64,000 bases of DNA, taken from NCBI GenBank assembly GCA_963814955.1, contig CAWFEX010000004.1, positions 434,001 to 498,000 on the forward strand, given 5' to 3'. Numbering within the stretch: position 1 is the stretch's first letter; each line of letters begins with the position of its first letter. Positions 33,674 to 43,252 of this stretch are shown here, piece after piece. A program made the translations under genes and the position numbers. The stretch comes from DATCJA01 sp963814955 (GTDB lineage Bacteria > Acidobacteriota > Vicinamibacteria > Vicinamibacterales > UBA2999). The notes under the pieces are model-generated. The model was given only the letters and a program-made list of their open reading frames with translations, had not been told where the DNA came from and did no database searches.

Positions 33674-36087
33674 ACGCGCCTGACACCGAGGTCCTCGACC
33701 CGGTATGCGGCATGACGATCACGCCGGAAAGCGCGGTTGGTCACGTCGAACATCGGGGCAAGACGTACTACTTCTGCAACGAGTCGTGCCTTGAACGGTT
33801 TCGCGCCGAGCCCGAAGCATTTGTCGGCGAGGCAATACCTGGTACACGGAAGACCGCGGAGGGCGCGTCCTACGTTTGCCCGATGGACCCGGACGTCAGG
33901 CAGTTCGCACCGGGCCCTTGTCCGAGATGCGGCATGGCGCTCGAGCCCGAACTTCCTGCAACTCCTGCGACGCGGGTCGAATGGACGTGCCCGATGCACC
34001 CCGAGATCGTGCGCGACGCACCGGGTTCGTGCCCGATTTGCGGAATGGCCCTCGAGCCGCGCACCGTCACCGTTGACGAGGTCCAGAATCCGGAGCTCGC
34101 CGACATGTCGCGGCGGTTCTGGACGAGCCTTGGGCTGACGGTCCCGCTCCTCGCCGTGGCCATGGGCGATTACATCCCGGGACGCCCTCTCGATCGACTG
34201 CTGCCGCCGGCGGCAATGAAATGGACCGAGCTGGCGCTGGCCACGCCCGTGTGCCTGTGGGGAGGATGGCCGTTCTTCGTTCGAGGCTGGAATTCGATTG
34301 TCAACCGCAGCCTCAACATGTTCACGCTCATTGCGCTGGGCGTTTCGGTGGCCTATGGGTACAGCGTTGTTGCGACGCTGTGGCCAGGTTTGTTCCCCGC
34401 GGGATTCCAAAACGAGTCGGGAGAGGTCGGCCTTTACTTCGAGGTGGCAGCGGTCATCGTTACTCTGATCCTTCTTGGCCAGGTGTTCGAGCTGCGTGCG
34501 CGAAGTCAGACCAGCGCCGCAATCAGGCATCTGCTTGGCATGTCGTCCAAGTCCGCCCGCCGGATTCGGAGCGATGGCATCGAGGAAGACGTCCCGCTCG
34601 ATGCCGTACATGTCGGCGATCAACTTCGCATACGGCCAGGAGAAAAGGTTCCCGTCGATGGGGTGGTGGTCGACGGGTCGAGTGCCGTGGACGAATCGAT
34701 GGTCACCGGTGAGCCGATTCCGGCGGAAAAGCACGCCGGTGATCGGGTCGTGGGCGCCACGATCAACATCGGCGGGACGTTGATCATTCGAGCCGAGAAG
34801 GTTGGTGCCGACACGCTGCTGTCACGCATCGTTGCGATGGTCGCAGAAGCGCAACGAAGCCGGGCACCCATTCAGCAGCTCGCAGACGTGGCCTCTGGAT
34901 ACTTCGTTCCGGTTGTTGTCGCCGTTGCGGCGGCAACCTTCATCGTGTGGGCGATCGCCGGGCCGGAACCACAACTGACGCATGCACTGGTGAATTCAGT
35001 TGCGGTTCTCATCATTGCTTGCCCCTGCGCTCTCGGACTCGCCACGCCGCTCTCGATTATGGTTGCAACCGGCAGAGGCGCGACCATGGGCATCCTCTTC
35101 CGAAACGCCGAGGCGATCGAACTATTGCACAAGGTGGATACGCTCGTCGTGGACAAGACAGGGACGTTGACGGAAGGACGGCCTCGCCTGTTCACGGTCA
35201 TGGCCGCTGGTTACAGCGAAAGCGTTCTGCTGCACGCTGCAGCCAGTGTCGAACGCGGCAGCGAGCACCCGCTTGCTGCTGCCATCGTCACCGGCGCTCT
35301 GGAACGTGGAATTACACTGGACGCGCCGCTCGACTTCCGAAGCGTGACCGGTAAAGGCGTGATCGGCACCGTCGAAGGTCGCAGGGCGGCGCTTGGTAAC
35401 CGTGCCCTGATGGATGAACTCGGCATTGACGTGAGTGCGTTCGGCGAAAAAGCCGAGGCTCTGCGCGCGCAGGGGCAGACCGTCGTGTTCGTGGCCATCG
35501 GCCGGACGATCGCGGGCGTCATTGGTGTTGCGGATCCAATCAAACAGAGCACGCCGGAAGCGATTCAGGCCCTGCGCCGTGAACGCATCCGTATTGTCAT
35601 GGTCACCGGCGACACCACAACGACGGCGCAGGCCGTCGCCCGCAAACTCGGCATCGATGATGTGATTGCGGAGGTGCTGCCGGAACAAAAGGTGGAAGTG
35701 GTCAGGCGCCTGCAGAGCGAGGGTTCGGTTGTTGCAATGGCAGGCGATGGCATCAATGACGCGCCCGCCCTTGCGCAGGCGCACGTAGGCATCGCGATGG
35801 GCACGGGTACCGACGTGGCCATGGAGAGCGCGGCGCTTACACTGGTGAAGGGCGATCTGCGCGGGATCGCCCGCGCACGGCGACTGAGCCGCACGACGAT
35901 GCAAAATATCAAGCAGAATCTCTTTTTCGCGTTCGTCTATAACGCAGCAGGCGTTCCCGTTGCGGCCGGAGTTCTGTACCCGGTTCTCGGGCTCCTTCTG
36001 TCACCCATGATCGCGGCAGCAGCGATGAGTTTCAGTTCCGTGTCGGTCATTGGCAACGCTCTTCGGCTGCGTACGGTCCCGCTGTAA
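33670..36087 (+). CDS. P1B-type copper/silver-translocating ATPase with YHS and two HMBD domains
   Basis: 805 residues from GTG 33670. N-terminus: YHS domain (DPVCGMTI, YYFCNESC), then two short metal-binding modules (YVCPMDPD...CPRCGMALEPE and WTCPMHPE...CPICGMALEPR). Core: CPC in the sixth helix (Cys451, Cys453), phosphorylated Asp495 in DKTGTLTEGRP, TGE loop MVTGEPIPAEK, HP motif ERGSEHPLAAA, hinge GDGINDAPALAQ. The CPC identifies a Cu+/Ag+ class exporter. Coupled to the YHS mini-protein upstream. Confidence 0.94.
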   Translation: MNAPDTEVLDPVCGMTITPESAVGHVEHRGKTYYFCNESCLERFRAEPEAFVGEAIPGTRKTAEGASYVCPMDPDVRQFAPGPCPRCGMALEPELPATPATRVEWTCPMHPEIVRDAPGSCPICGMALEPRTVTVDEVQNPELADMSRRFWTSLGLTVPLLAVAMGDYIPGRPLDRLLPPAAMKWTELALATPVCLWGGWPFFVRGWNSIVNRSLNMFTLIALGVSVAYGYSVVATLWPGLFPAGFQNESGEVGLYFEVAAVIVTLILLGQVFELRARSQTSAAIRHLLGMSSKSARRIRSDGIEEDVPLDAVHVGDQLRIRPGEKVPVDGVVVDGSSAVDESMVTGEPIPAEKHAGDRVVGATINIGGTLIIRAEKVGADTLLSRIVAMVAEAQRSRAPIQQLADVASGYFVPVVVAVAAATFIVWAIAGPEPQLTHALVNSVAVLIIACPCALGLATPLSIMVATGRGATMGILFRNAEAIELLHKVDTLVVDKTGTLTEGRPRLFTVMAAGYSESVLLHAAASVERGSEHPLAAAIVTGALERGITLDAPLDFRSVTGKGVIGTVEGRRAALGNRALMDELGIDVSAFGEKAEALRAQGQTVVFVAIGRTIAGVIGVADPIKQSTPEAIQALRRERIRIVMVTGDTTTTAQAVARKLGIDDVIAEVLPEQKVEVVRRLQSEGSVVAMAGDGINDAPALAQAHVGIAMGTGTDVAMESAALTLVKGDLRGIARARRLSRTTMQNIKQNLFFAFVYNAAGVPVAAGVLYPVLGLLLSPMIAAAAMSFSSVSVIGNALRLRTVPL

Positions 36088-36103
36088 GCATCTTTTGCCG
36101 GTT

Positions 36104-37418
36104 ATGAATAACGCGACCATCGCGTTTCGGGCCGCCCTGCTGATTGCCCGTACTCGCGACCGCGCCGCTGGCATCCGCGCAATCGCCTGAGGCCCAGCAT
36201 GAACATGCGGTACCGGCAGAACCACAGCACCAGCACCCGGCCGGAAGTCTCTTTTCGACCCGGGACGCGTCGGGCACTGCGTGGCTGCCGGATAACACGC
36301 CGATGTACGGGTTCCATCACGAGCTGTGGGGCTGGCAGGTGATGCTGCACGGGAACGCGTTTCTTCAACTTCTCGACGAACACGCTCCCGAGCATCGTGG
36401 CGCCACGCAGGCTGGCAGCACGAACTGGGTGATGGCCATGGCGCGGCGCGCAACCGGCTCGACACAGTTCGGTCTCAGGACGATGGTGAGTCTCGAGCCA
36501 TGGACGATTCCGGGATGCGGCTATCCGAACCTGCTCGCCACCGGCGAGTTCTGCGACGGCGATTCGATTCACGACAGGCAGCATCCTCACGACTTGTTCA
36601 TGGAGCTGGCCGCCCAGGTCGATCGGCCGCTGTCCGGTGCGCTTCGTTGGGAGGCGTACGGAGGGCTGGTGGGAGAGCCGGCGCTGGGACCTCCGGCATT
36701 TCCGCATCGCGTTTCGGCCTTGGCGAACCCGCTTTCACCGATTGCGCATCACTGGCTCGACGCGACGCACATCACTTTCGGAGTAGTGACGGCCGGCGTC
36801 TACGACGCGAAGTGGAAGGCTGAAATGTCCGTCTTCAATGGACGGGAGCCCGACGAGCGCCGATACGACTTCGACTTCGCCGCGCTCGACTCGGTGGCGG
36901 GGCGCGTGTGGTTTCTTCCGACGGAATCGCTGGCGCTGCAGGTGTCCGCAGGGCATCTCAACGAGGCGGAGCCGGGCCCTGCCGGAACGCCGTCAGTGAA
37001 CACGGATCGGTTCACGACATCGGCGACATATCATCGGCGTTTTGGCGGCGATCATTTCTGGGCGACGACGCTCGCCTGGGGGGTCAACCGCGAGTTGGGC
37101 GATGCAACCAACGGCTTGATCGGGGAATCGAGCGTCAGCCTGTCGGGACGGCACGTGTGGTTCGGTCGTGTCGAGATGAACGGCAAACCGGCCCACGATC
37201 TTCATATCCACGAGTCGAACGACGTTTTCACCGTCGCGAAGCTCCAGGGGGGCTACACTCGATACTTTGACGCCCGGCGCGGACTGACGCCCGGTGTTGG
37301 CGTGAGCGTCTCGGCTGCGCTGGTTCCGGACGCGTTGAAGCCCCGGTACGGCGGCGTTGGCACGGGAATGGGCGTTTTTCTGACCCTGCGTCCTGCTCAA
37401 CACGAGAAGCTCCCTTGA
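36104..37418 (+). CDS. Outer-membrane protein candidate of copper group, frameshifted in signal peptide
   Basis: ATG 36104 starts a signal peptide (MNNATIAFRAALLIA) that breaks at CCC 36147-36149; removing one C gives LLIAVLATAPLASAQ and then the mature protein, 437 residues in all. The mature start is His-rich (AQHEHAVPAEPQHQHPAG). Later parts are beta-like (TQFGLRTMVSLEPWTI, DRQHPHDLFMELAAQ, WATTLAWGVNRELG, GVGVSVSAALVP). No family name recalled. Placement between the copper ATPase and a cytochrome c suggests metal resistance at the outer membrane. Confidence 0.65.
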
Positions 37419-38003
37419 GAACGATCTTCACCGTGCTGATCGTGGCTGTCGTCGCGATCGGCGCCTTAGCTGCCGCCGCGGTCATTTACGTGCGCAGCAC
37501 CGGCTTGAGTGCACTCTCGCAGCCGCACACGCTCGAAGCCACAGCGGCCCGGGCGGCCAGGCGGCTCGCCGTTCCGGGAGCTATCAAGGCGCGGCCAAAC
37601 CCCATACCGGCCTCCGCCGACGCTATCGCGTCCGGCCGGGCGCATTTCGCGGATCACTGCGCAAGCTGTCACGCCAACGATGGCAGCGGCAACACAGAGG
37701 TAGGCCGCAATCTGTTTCCGAAGGCGCCGGACATGCGGCAGCCTGAGACGCAGGCACTGACGGATGGAGAGCTTTTCTGGTTCATCGAGAACGGCATCCG
37801 GTTCACCGGGATGCCGGGGTGGAGGCACGGGCACACCCGAAGGGGAGACGGCCACCTGGCACCTCGTCCATTTCGTTCGGCATCTTCCCGCCGTAACAGA
37901 AGAGGAACTGGAGCAAATGCAGGCGTTGAACCCCCGATCGATCGAGGAAGTCCGTCAGGAGATCGAAGCGGAGCGGTTTCTTCGCGGCGACGACGTTCGT
38001 TGA
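37415..38003 (+). CDS. Membrane-anchored mono-heme cytochrome c, frameshifted
   Basis: TTG 37415 overlaps the upstream stop (TTGA). N-terminal membrane anchor (about 3-24), then a class I cytochrome c with CASCH (about residue 85) in HCASCHANDGSGN and a Met-bearing GMPGW segment. The frame breaks near 37820-37826; one base removed joins GMPGW to GTPEGETATWHLVHF and VRHLPAVTEEELEQM, ending at 38003 for 195 residues. The terminal motif is common in cytochromes beside copper pumps. Electron partner unknown. Confidence 0.75.
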
Positions 38004-38062
38004 GGTTTCAGAAACTTTGAGGTCTCTGGCGGCAAGTTGATATCGTTATAGGGGAGATATTC

Positions 38063-38398
38063 ATGACACCACGACAGTTTGGCGCGGTGGCGCTGGCCGT
38101 CGCTCTTGCGGTTCCGTCCCTCGTGTTCGGGCACGAAGGACACCCCCACAAAGTCATGGGGACGGTGTCGAGCATCGATGGTGCGCACCTGGTTCTCAAG
38201 ACGACCGATGGGAAGACCGTAACCGTGATGCTCGACGCGAAGACCAGAATCACGCAGGGGAAAACGAAGCTGGCCGCCGGGGCGTTGAAAGTAGGCGATC
38301 GCATCGTGGCTGAAGGCGCCGAAGACAAGGGCATGATGACCGCCGCGATCGTCCAGGTGGGAACGACGCCAGCTGCGGCTGCAGCGGCGAAGAAGTAG
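38063..38398 (+). CDS. DUF5666-type secreted protein
   Basis: 111 residues. Signal peptide ends SLVFG, then HEGHPHKVMGTVSSIDG. The small OB-like beta domain (LVLKTTDGKTVTVMLDAKTR, LKVGDRIVAEG) fits DUF5666. The mature N-terminal HEGHPH cluster could bind copper. Tail AAAAAKK. Ribosome site ggggag before ATG 38063. Last gene of the metal-handling run; convergent with the FmdB gene. Confidence 0.8.
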   Translation: MTPRQFGAVALAVALAVPSLVFGHEGHPHKVMGTVSSIDGAHLVLKTTDGKTVTVMLDAKTRITQGKTKLAAGALKVGDRIVAEGAEDKGMMTAAIVQVGTTPAAAAAAKK

Positions 38399-38419
38399 TC
38401 CGGCGCAGCCCGGGGGACG

Positions 38420-38641
38420 CTACGAGAGCGAGCAGGCCCCGGGTCCGCGGGGATCGCCGCACGCGCCGCACGGACCGGCAGCCTGGCGCTCCGGCGCCGT
38501 GCCCGTATGCGCGGCGAACACCGAAAAACGGCGCTCCAGAGCCTTCCCGTGGCACGCGGGACACTCCGGTGTCTCACCATTCCGCACCAGCACTTCGAAC
38601 TGGTGCGCGCACCCACTGCAAGAGTATTCGTACAACGGCAT
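38420..38641 (-). CDS. FmdB family zinc-ribbon protein
   Basis: 73 residues. MPLYEYSCSGCAHQFEVLVR start with CSGC, and CPACHGKALERRF completing the zinc ribbon; a second Cys-rich tail (CGACGD). Putative regulatory or nucleic-acid-binding domain, role unproven. Its ATG shares a base with the stop of the HD-GYP gene (TAATG), so the two are coupled. Confidence 0.9.
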   Translation of the reverse strand: MPLYEYSCSGCAHQFEVLVRNGETPECPACHGKALERRFSVFAAHTGTAPERQAAGPCGACGDPRGPGACSLS

Positions 38642-39672
38642 TACGCGACTACCTCAGTAACTCCCGCGAACACGTCGGCCAGCCTTTCGGCAATCTCAGG
38701 ATCGAACTGCGTTCCGCTGCAGCGTTCGATTTCGTCAATTGCCAGTGCGGGCAGCATTGGCGGCCGCTGCGTGTGCGGATGTGTCATCGAGTCATAGGCG
38801 TCGGCGACCGCGAGAATCCGCGCCCCGACCGGAATCTGACCACCCCTCAGCCCTCGTGGATAGCCGCTGCCGTCGAAGGCCTCGTGGTGCGCCAGGACGA
38901 GGGCCGCGGCTCCCGAGAAGGCGGGCAGCCTCCTCAAAAGATCATAGCCGAGCTGCGGGTGCATGCGCATGATTTCCCACTCCCGGTCATCGAGCGGCGC
39001 CGACTTCATGAGGATGGCTGAAGGCACGTCGAGCTTGCCGATGTCGTGCAGCAGAGCGCCATGTTCGATGGCGAGCAGGTCGTCGTCGCTGGAGCGGCCC
39101 ATAACGTCGGCCAACGTCAGCGTCAGGCGCGCCACTCGCGTCGCATGCCCGCGCCCGTCCCGCTCGTGAAGCTGCAGCATGGAGATCAGCCCGTCGAGCG
39201 CGGCAAGATGCGTCGTCTGCGCTTCGGCCAGCGTTGCCGCGAGCCGCGCCCGCCGGTTGCGCAGCCGATCCTGCAGCGCCAGATGCAGTTCCACGGCTCC
39301 GGCGGCGGCCGCGTGCCAGTCGCGCGCCAGCGACAGCGCTTCGTAGAGACGCTCGCGGTCGAACGGCTTCAACAGGTAGTCGACGACGTCGTTGCGCAGT
39401 CTCGAAACAGCGGTCTCGCAGTCACGGATCGCGGTGGCCACGATGATTGCGGTGTTCGGGCGCCGCTCGCGCAGTCGCCACGCCAGCCATACGCCGTCTC
39501 GGCCCGCCACGCTCGCATCGCAGAGCGCGATGTCGTACGCTTCCGTTTCCGCTGCTGCAATCGCCTCTTCGGCGTCAGACACCTCGTGGACGACATAGCC
39601 ATACTCTTCGGTCCACGCGGCCGCGGCGTGACGCAATTCCAGATCTTCATCGACAATGAGTACCGAGTACAT
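38641..39672 (-). CDS. Response regulator with HD-GYP phosphodiesterase domain
   Basis: 343 residues from ATG 39672 (MYSVLIVDEDLELR). The receiver domain has the Asp pair near the start, phospho-acceptor region IALCDASVAGRDG, and Lys in LLKPFDRE. A linker with helices leads to HD-GYP: HGALLHDIGKLDVP (HD pair), HPQLGYDLL, HHEAFDGSGYPRGL (HHE and GYP), ILAVADAYDSMTH. Family enzymes degrade cyclic di-GMP or related dinucleotides. The longer frame upstream adds unlikely residues. Confidence 0.92.
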   Translation of the reverse strand: MYSVLIVDEDLELRHAAAAWTEEYGYVVHEVSDAEEAIAAAETEAYDIALCDASVAGRDGVWLAWRLRERRPNTAIIVATAIRDCETAVSRLRNDVVDYLLKPFDRERLYEALSLARDWHAAAAGAVELHLALQDRLRNRRARLAATLAEAQTTHLAALDGLISMLQLHERDGRGHATRVARLTLTLADVMGRSSDDDLLAIEHGALLHDIGKLDVPSAILMKSAPLDDREWEIMRMHPQLGYDLLRRLPAFSGAAALVLAHHEAFDGSGYPRGLRGGQIPVGARILAVADAYDSMTHPHTQRPPMLPALAIDEIERCSGTQFDPEIAERLADVFAGVTEVVA

Positions 39673-39772
39673 CTCCGCGAAGTCTCCTGATTTACCTGTC
39701 ATCGTAAAAACTGGAGACGCACAGTGCAACGGGGATCGACGGTATTGATGAGGCGATCGCTATACTGCTGAA

Positions 39773-41608
39773 GTGTCACCACATACGAAGTCCCGGCACG
39801 TTGCCAATCCGCTGCGACGGAACGTCGCGATTATTGCCCACGTCGATCACGGCAAGACGACGCTGATCGACGCACTATTGCGCCAGAGCGGCGCTTTCCG
39901 CGCCAATCAGCAGGTGGCCGAGCGCGTGATGGACAACACCGATCTCGAGCGGGAGCGCGGGATCACCATCCTTGCGAAAAACACGGCCGTTCACTACGGC
40001 GAGTACCTGATCAATATCGTGGACACGCCCGGCCACGCCGACTTCGGGGGAGAGGTCGAACGCACGCTCTCCATGGTCGACGGTGTCATGCTGCTGGTGG
40101 ATGCCTCGGAAGGTCCGCTGCCGCAGACGCGGTTCGTGCTTCGCAAAGCGCTCGAGCGCGGCCTCCCTCCGATTGTCGTTCTGAACAAGATCGATCGGAC
40201 GGATGCGCGACCGAAGGAAGTGCTCAACGAGGTGTACGACCTCTTCATCGACCTCGACGCCACCGAGGACCAGATTGAATTCCCGGTGCTGTATACGAAC
40301 GCGCGGACCGGCGTTGCGAGCGGCGATCCCGCGGTGACGGGGAGCAGTCTGGGTCCGCTGTTCGAAGCGATTGTCGAACATGTGCCTCCGCCGCGCGGCG
40401 ATGCGCAGTCGCCGCTTCAGATGCTGGTTGCAAATCTCGATGCCAGCGACTACCTCGGACGGATCGCGATCGCGCGCGTCTTCAACGGCACGGTTCGTTT
40501 GAACGACTCTGTGGCGGTGTTGAAGCTGGACGGGAGCGCCCAGGAGACACGGGTCACCAAATTGTTCATTTTCGACGGCCTGAAGCGAGTGGAGATCGAG
40601 CAGGCGGCCGCCGGCGACATCGTCTGTCTCGCCGGCATCGAGGACATCACGATCGGTGAAACGATCACGAGTCCCGAGCATCGGGTGGCCATTCCACGGA
40701 TCCCCGTGGACGAACCCACCGTGTCGACGATCTTCGGTGTCAACACCTCGCCGATGGCAGGACGGGAAGGCTCGTACGTCACGTCAAGGAATCTGCGCGA
40801 CAGGCTGACTCGCGAGCTCCTCGGCAATGTGTCGCTGAGAGTCGAGGACACGGACTCGCCGGAACAGGTAAAGGTGATCGGCCGGGGCGAGCTGCAGCTG
40901 TCCATTCTCATCGAGATGATGCGACGGGAAGGCTACGAGCTGCAGGTGTCGCGGCCCGACATCGTCACGAAGGACGTAGACGGCGTGAAGATGGAGCCCG
41001 TGGAGGACCTCGTCATCGACATTCCGGACGAATTTCAAGGCGTGGTCATTGCGCAGGCAGGCACGCGCCGCGGGGTGCCCACCAAGATGGTCAATCACGG
41101 CAGCGGGCGGGCGAGGCTCGAATTCCGAATTCCGGCGCGCGGGTTGATTGGTTTTCGTTCGCAGTTCCTGACGGACACAAGAGGGACGGGCATCATGAAC
41201 CACCTGTTTGCCGGTTGGGAGCCGTGGCACGGCGCCATCGCCGCGCGTCCGACTGGCGCGCTCGTCGCCGATCGCACCGGCGCCGCGACTGCCTACGCGA
41301 TCTTCAACCTTCAGGAGCGGGGCGAGATCTTCATCGAGCCAGGCACCCAGGTCTACGAGGGGATGATCATCGGCGAGAACGCCCGTGTGAACGACATGGA
41401 CGTGAACGTGACCAAAGAAAAGAAGCAGACGAACATGCGTGCCTCGACGGCCGACGAGGCCATACGGCTCATTCCACCAAGGGTCCTCAGCCTCGAACAG
41501 GCGATCGAGTTCATCAACGACGACGAGCTGGTGGAAGTGACGCCGAAGAGCATTCGTCTGCGGAAGCGGATTCTCGCAGGAAATATGAGGCCGAAGCGAG
41601 TTGACTAG
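39773..41608 (+). CDS. typA: Translational GTPase TypA/BipA
   Basis: 611 residues from GTG 39773. Ribosome-associated GTPase needed for 50S assembly and stress/cold growth. G1 AHVDHGKTTL, switch I MDNTDLERERGITI, G3 VDTPGHADFGGEV, G4 VLNKIDRTDA. Then EF-G-like domain II, domains III and V, and the BipA-specific C-terminal domain (IGFRSQFLTDTRGTGIMNH, NMRASTADEAIRL). TATACT at about 39761 could be a -10 element 12 bases before the start. Divergent from the HD-GYP gene with 100 bases between. Confidence 0.96.
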   Translation: MSPHTKSRHVANPLRRNVAIIAHVDHGKTTLIDALLRQSGAFRANQQVAERVMDNTDLERERGITILAKNTAVHYGEYLINIVDTPGHADFGGEVERTLSMVDGVMLLVDASEGPLPQTRFVLRKALERGLPPIVVLNKIDRTDARPKEVLNEVYDLFIDLDATEDQIEFPVLYTNARTGVASGDPAVTGSSLGPLFEAIVEHVPPPRGDAQSPLQMLVANLDASDYLGRIAIARVFNGTVRLNDSVAVLKLDGSAQETRVTKLFIFDGLKRVEIEQAAAGDIVCLAGIEDITIGETITSPEHRVAIPRIPVDEPTVSTIFGVNTSPMAGREGSYVTSRNLRDRLTRELLGNVSLRVEDTDSPEQVKVIGRGELQLSILIEMMRREGYELQVSRPDIVTKDVDGVKMEPVEDLVIDIPDEFQGVVIAQAGTRRGVPTKMVNHGSGRARLEFRIPARGLIGFRSQFLTDTRGTGIMNHLFAGWEPWHGAIAARPTGALVADRTGAATAYAIFNLQERGEIFIEPGTQVYEGMIIGENARVNDMDVNVTKEKKQTNMRASTADEAIRLIPPRVLSLEQAIEFINDDELVEVTPKSIRLRKRILAGNMRPKRVD

Positions 41609-41645
41609 CGGGCGGCGCGCTTCTCTAGAGCCCAGGGCTTAGGCC

Positions 41646-41722
41646 GGGGTCAGACCCGGGGTCTGACCCCGGGTCTGACCCTGTAGCGGGGCCTGGCCCC
41701 GCTGGGCCCCTGCCGCGGGGGC
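41646..41722. repeat. Palindromic repeat cluster between convergent genes
   Basis: Three ggggtcagaccc/gggtctgacccc units able to pair, then GTAG and the hairpin GCGGGGCCTGGCCCCGC, then GGGCCCC...GGGGCCC. It lies between typA and the convergent 82-residue gene, so a two-way terminator is likely as well as a repeat element. Confidence 0.65.
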
Positions 41723-41743
41723 CCAGAACCGAGTCGTGACGTG

Positions 41744-41992
41744 TCAGCGTGAATGTTTGATTCCGTGCCCGTCGCCGCCTGATCCCATATCAATCCCGGT
41801 CGCGCCCTCGGGATCGTCCGCTCCACCCACCGGACTGCTTTCCTCAACGTCCTCCCCGAGCGCCCGCTTCCGGCGCCGCCGGACGGAAGCCGGGTCGTTG
41901 CTTGCCCGTATGCGGTCGTCGGTCGGAACCGGCTGATGCGAAATACCAATGGGATTCTCAAGGTCGAGGTCTTTGCGATCGTGCTTATCCAT
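41744..41992 (-). CDS. Small hydrophilic protein, 82 aa, unknown
   Basis: Starts MDKHDRKDLDLENPIG at ATG 41992 with ggaggag about 6 bases before it. Rich in Asp, Arg, Gly and Glu, with a basic patch RRRRKRA in the middle and a GSGGDGHG tail; no membrane or enzyme motif. A much longer reading frame runs upstream but overlaps mreB antisense, and this start has the ribosome site. Similar character to the protein at 12367. Function unknown. Confidence 0.6.
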   Translation of the reverse strand: MDKHDRKDLDLENPIGISHQPVPTDDRIRASNDPASVRRRRKRALGEDVEESSPVGGADDPEGATGIDMGSGGDGHGIKHSR

Positions 41993-42226
41993 GAGGTCTC
42001 CTCCCCTGGACAAAGATGGGGCAAGCCAGGTGCCAACTTCGCTCGCCGGTCTTACGGCCCTGATATTCGCCTGTCCAATTTGGGCGCCCCGGATCCGCGT
42101 GGTTGCGGCGGTTGAGTGCAGCCGCATGATGCTGCGCGCAAGAAAACGGTCGCCCTCTCGGGCACGGCAATTGCCCCCGCCGCACACGTCCGTACGGTCC
42201 ACAGACACACAACCTGGAGGTTCCGC

Positions 42227-43252
42227 GTGTTGCTCGGTGCGTTCGCCATGTTCTCCAACGACCTCGCCATCGATCTTGGGACAGCCAACACATGCGTCTT
42301 TGCGCGCGGTCAGGGCATCGTCCTGAGCGAGCCGTCCATCGTCGCCTTGAACACCGTGAACGCCAAAGTTGAAGCGGTAGGCAGCGAAGCAAAGGCCATG
42401 GTCGGTCGAACGCCGGGTTGCATCGCGGCCATCAAGCCGATGCGCGACGGCGTGATTGCCGATTTCGACGCCGCAGAGAAGATGCTGGACTACTTCATCA
42501 AGAAAGCGCACGGCAAGCGGCGTTTCGTGCGTCCCCGCGTGGTGATCGGCGTTCCGTCAGAGATCACCCAGGTGGAGCGGCGCGCGGTGAGGGACAGCGC
42601 GCATCGTGCACGAGCCAGCGAGGTGTACCTGGTGGAGGAGGGCATGGCCGCAGCCATCGGCGCAGGCCTGCCGATCACGGAAGCGTGCGGAAGCATGATT
42701 GTCGACATCGGGGGAGGAACTACCGACATCTGCGTGATCTCGCTTGCAGGCATCGTTTACAGCCGCTCGGTCCGAGTTGCCGGCAACGCCATGGATGAGG
42801 CGATCGCCAATTACGTGAAGCGCGAGAAGGATCTGCTCATTGGCGAACGGACGGCAGAACAGATCAAGATTGAGCTCGGCTCGGCCGCGCCGCTCCCGGA
42901 GCGGAAGGAGCTGGAGGTCAAGGGCCGTCACGTCGTCCAGGGCAAGCCGATGACGGTGACGCTGACCGATCTGGAAATTCGCGGAGCGTTGGAGGATCCC
43001 ATCCGGCAGATCGTTCAGGCCGTGCTCAACGGTCTCGAGGCCACGCCCCCGGAGCTTGCCGCCGACATCTGCGACCGGGGCCTCGTGCTGAGCGGCGGCG
43101 GCGCGCTTATCCGGAACCTCGACGATCGCCTCCGGCGCGAAACCGGTGTGCCGGTGCAGATCGCCGCAGATCCGCTGTCGTCTGTCGTGCTGGGCGCTGG
43201 CGCGATGCTTTCGGACTTTGCCCTGTTACGCAAAATCTCTTTGGAGTCGTAA
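42227..43252 (+). CDS. mreB: Rod shape-determining actin MreB
   Basis: Bacterial actin that guides lateral wall synthesis. 341 residues from GTG 42227, preceded at 6 bases by ggagg; ATG 42248 (MFSNDLAIDLG) is an alternative. Actin-fold motifs: phosphate 1 DLAIDLGTANTCVFARGQGI, phosphate 2 MIVDIGGGTTDICVISL, adenosine loop LSGGGALIRNLD. mreC and mreD do not follow, so this is a stand-alone copy. The stop abuts the stop of the convergent ferredoxin with no base between. The 234 bases upstream hold no gene. Confidence 0.95.
   Translation: MLLGAFAMFSNDLAIDLGTANTCVFARGQGIVLSEPSIVALNTVNAKVEAVGSEAKAMVGRTPGCIAAIKPMRDGVIADFDAAEKMLDYFIKKAHGKRRFVRPRVVIGVPSEITQVERRAVRDSAHRARASEVYLVEEGMAAAIGAGLPITEACGSMIVDIGGGTTDICVISLAGIVYSRSVRVAGNAMDEAIANYVKREKDLLIGERTAEQIKIELGSAAPLPERKELEVKGRHVVQGKPMTVTLTDLEIRGALEDPIRQIVQAVLNGLEATPPELAADICDRGLVLSGGGALIRNLDDRLRRETGVPVQIAADPLSSVVLGAGAMLSDFALLRKISLES

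Noticed and set aside
23385..37823. Programmed +1 frameshifting
   Set aside because: The sites share no slippery codon, stop or pseudoknot; several lie in C or G runs typical of sequencing indels.
41993..42511. Long upstream extension of the 82-residue minus-strand gene
   Set aside because: Runs antisense into mreB; the internal ATG has the ribosome site.
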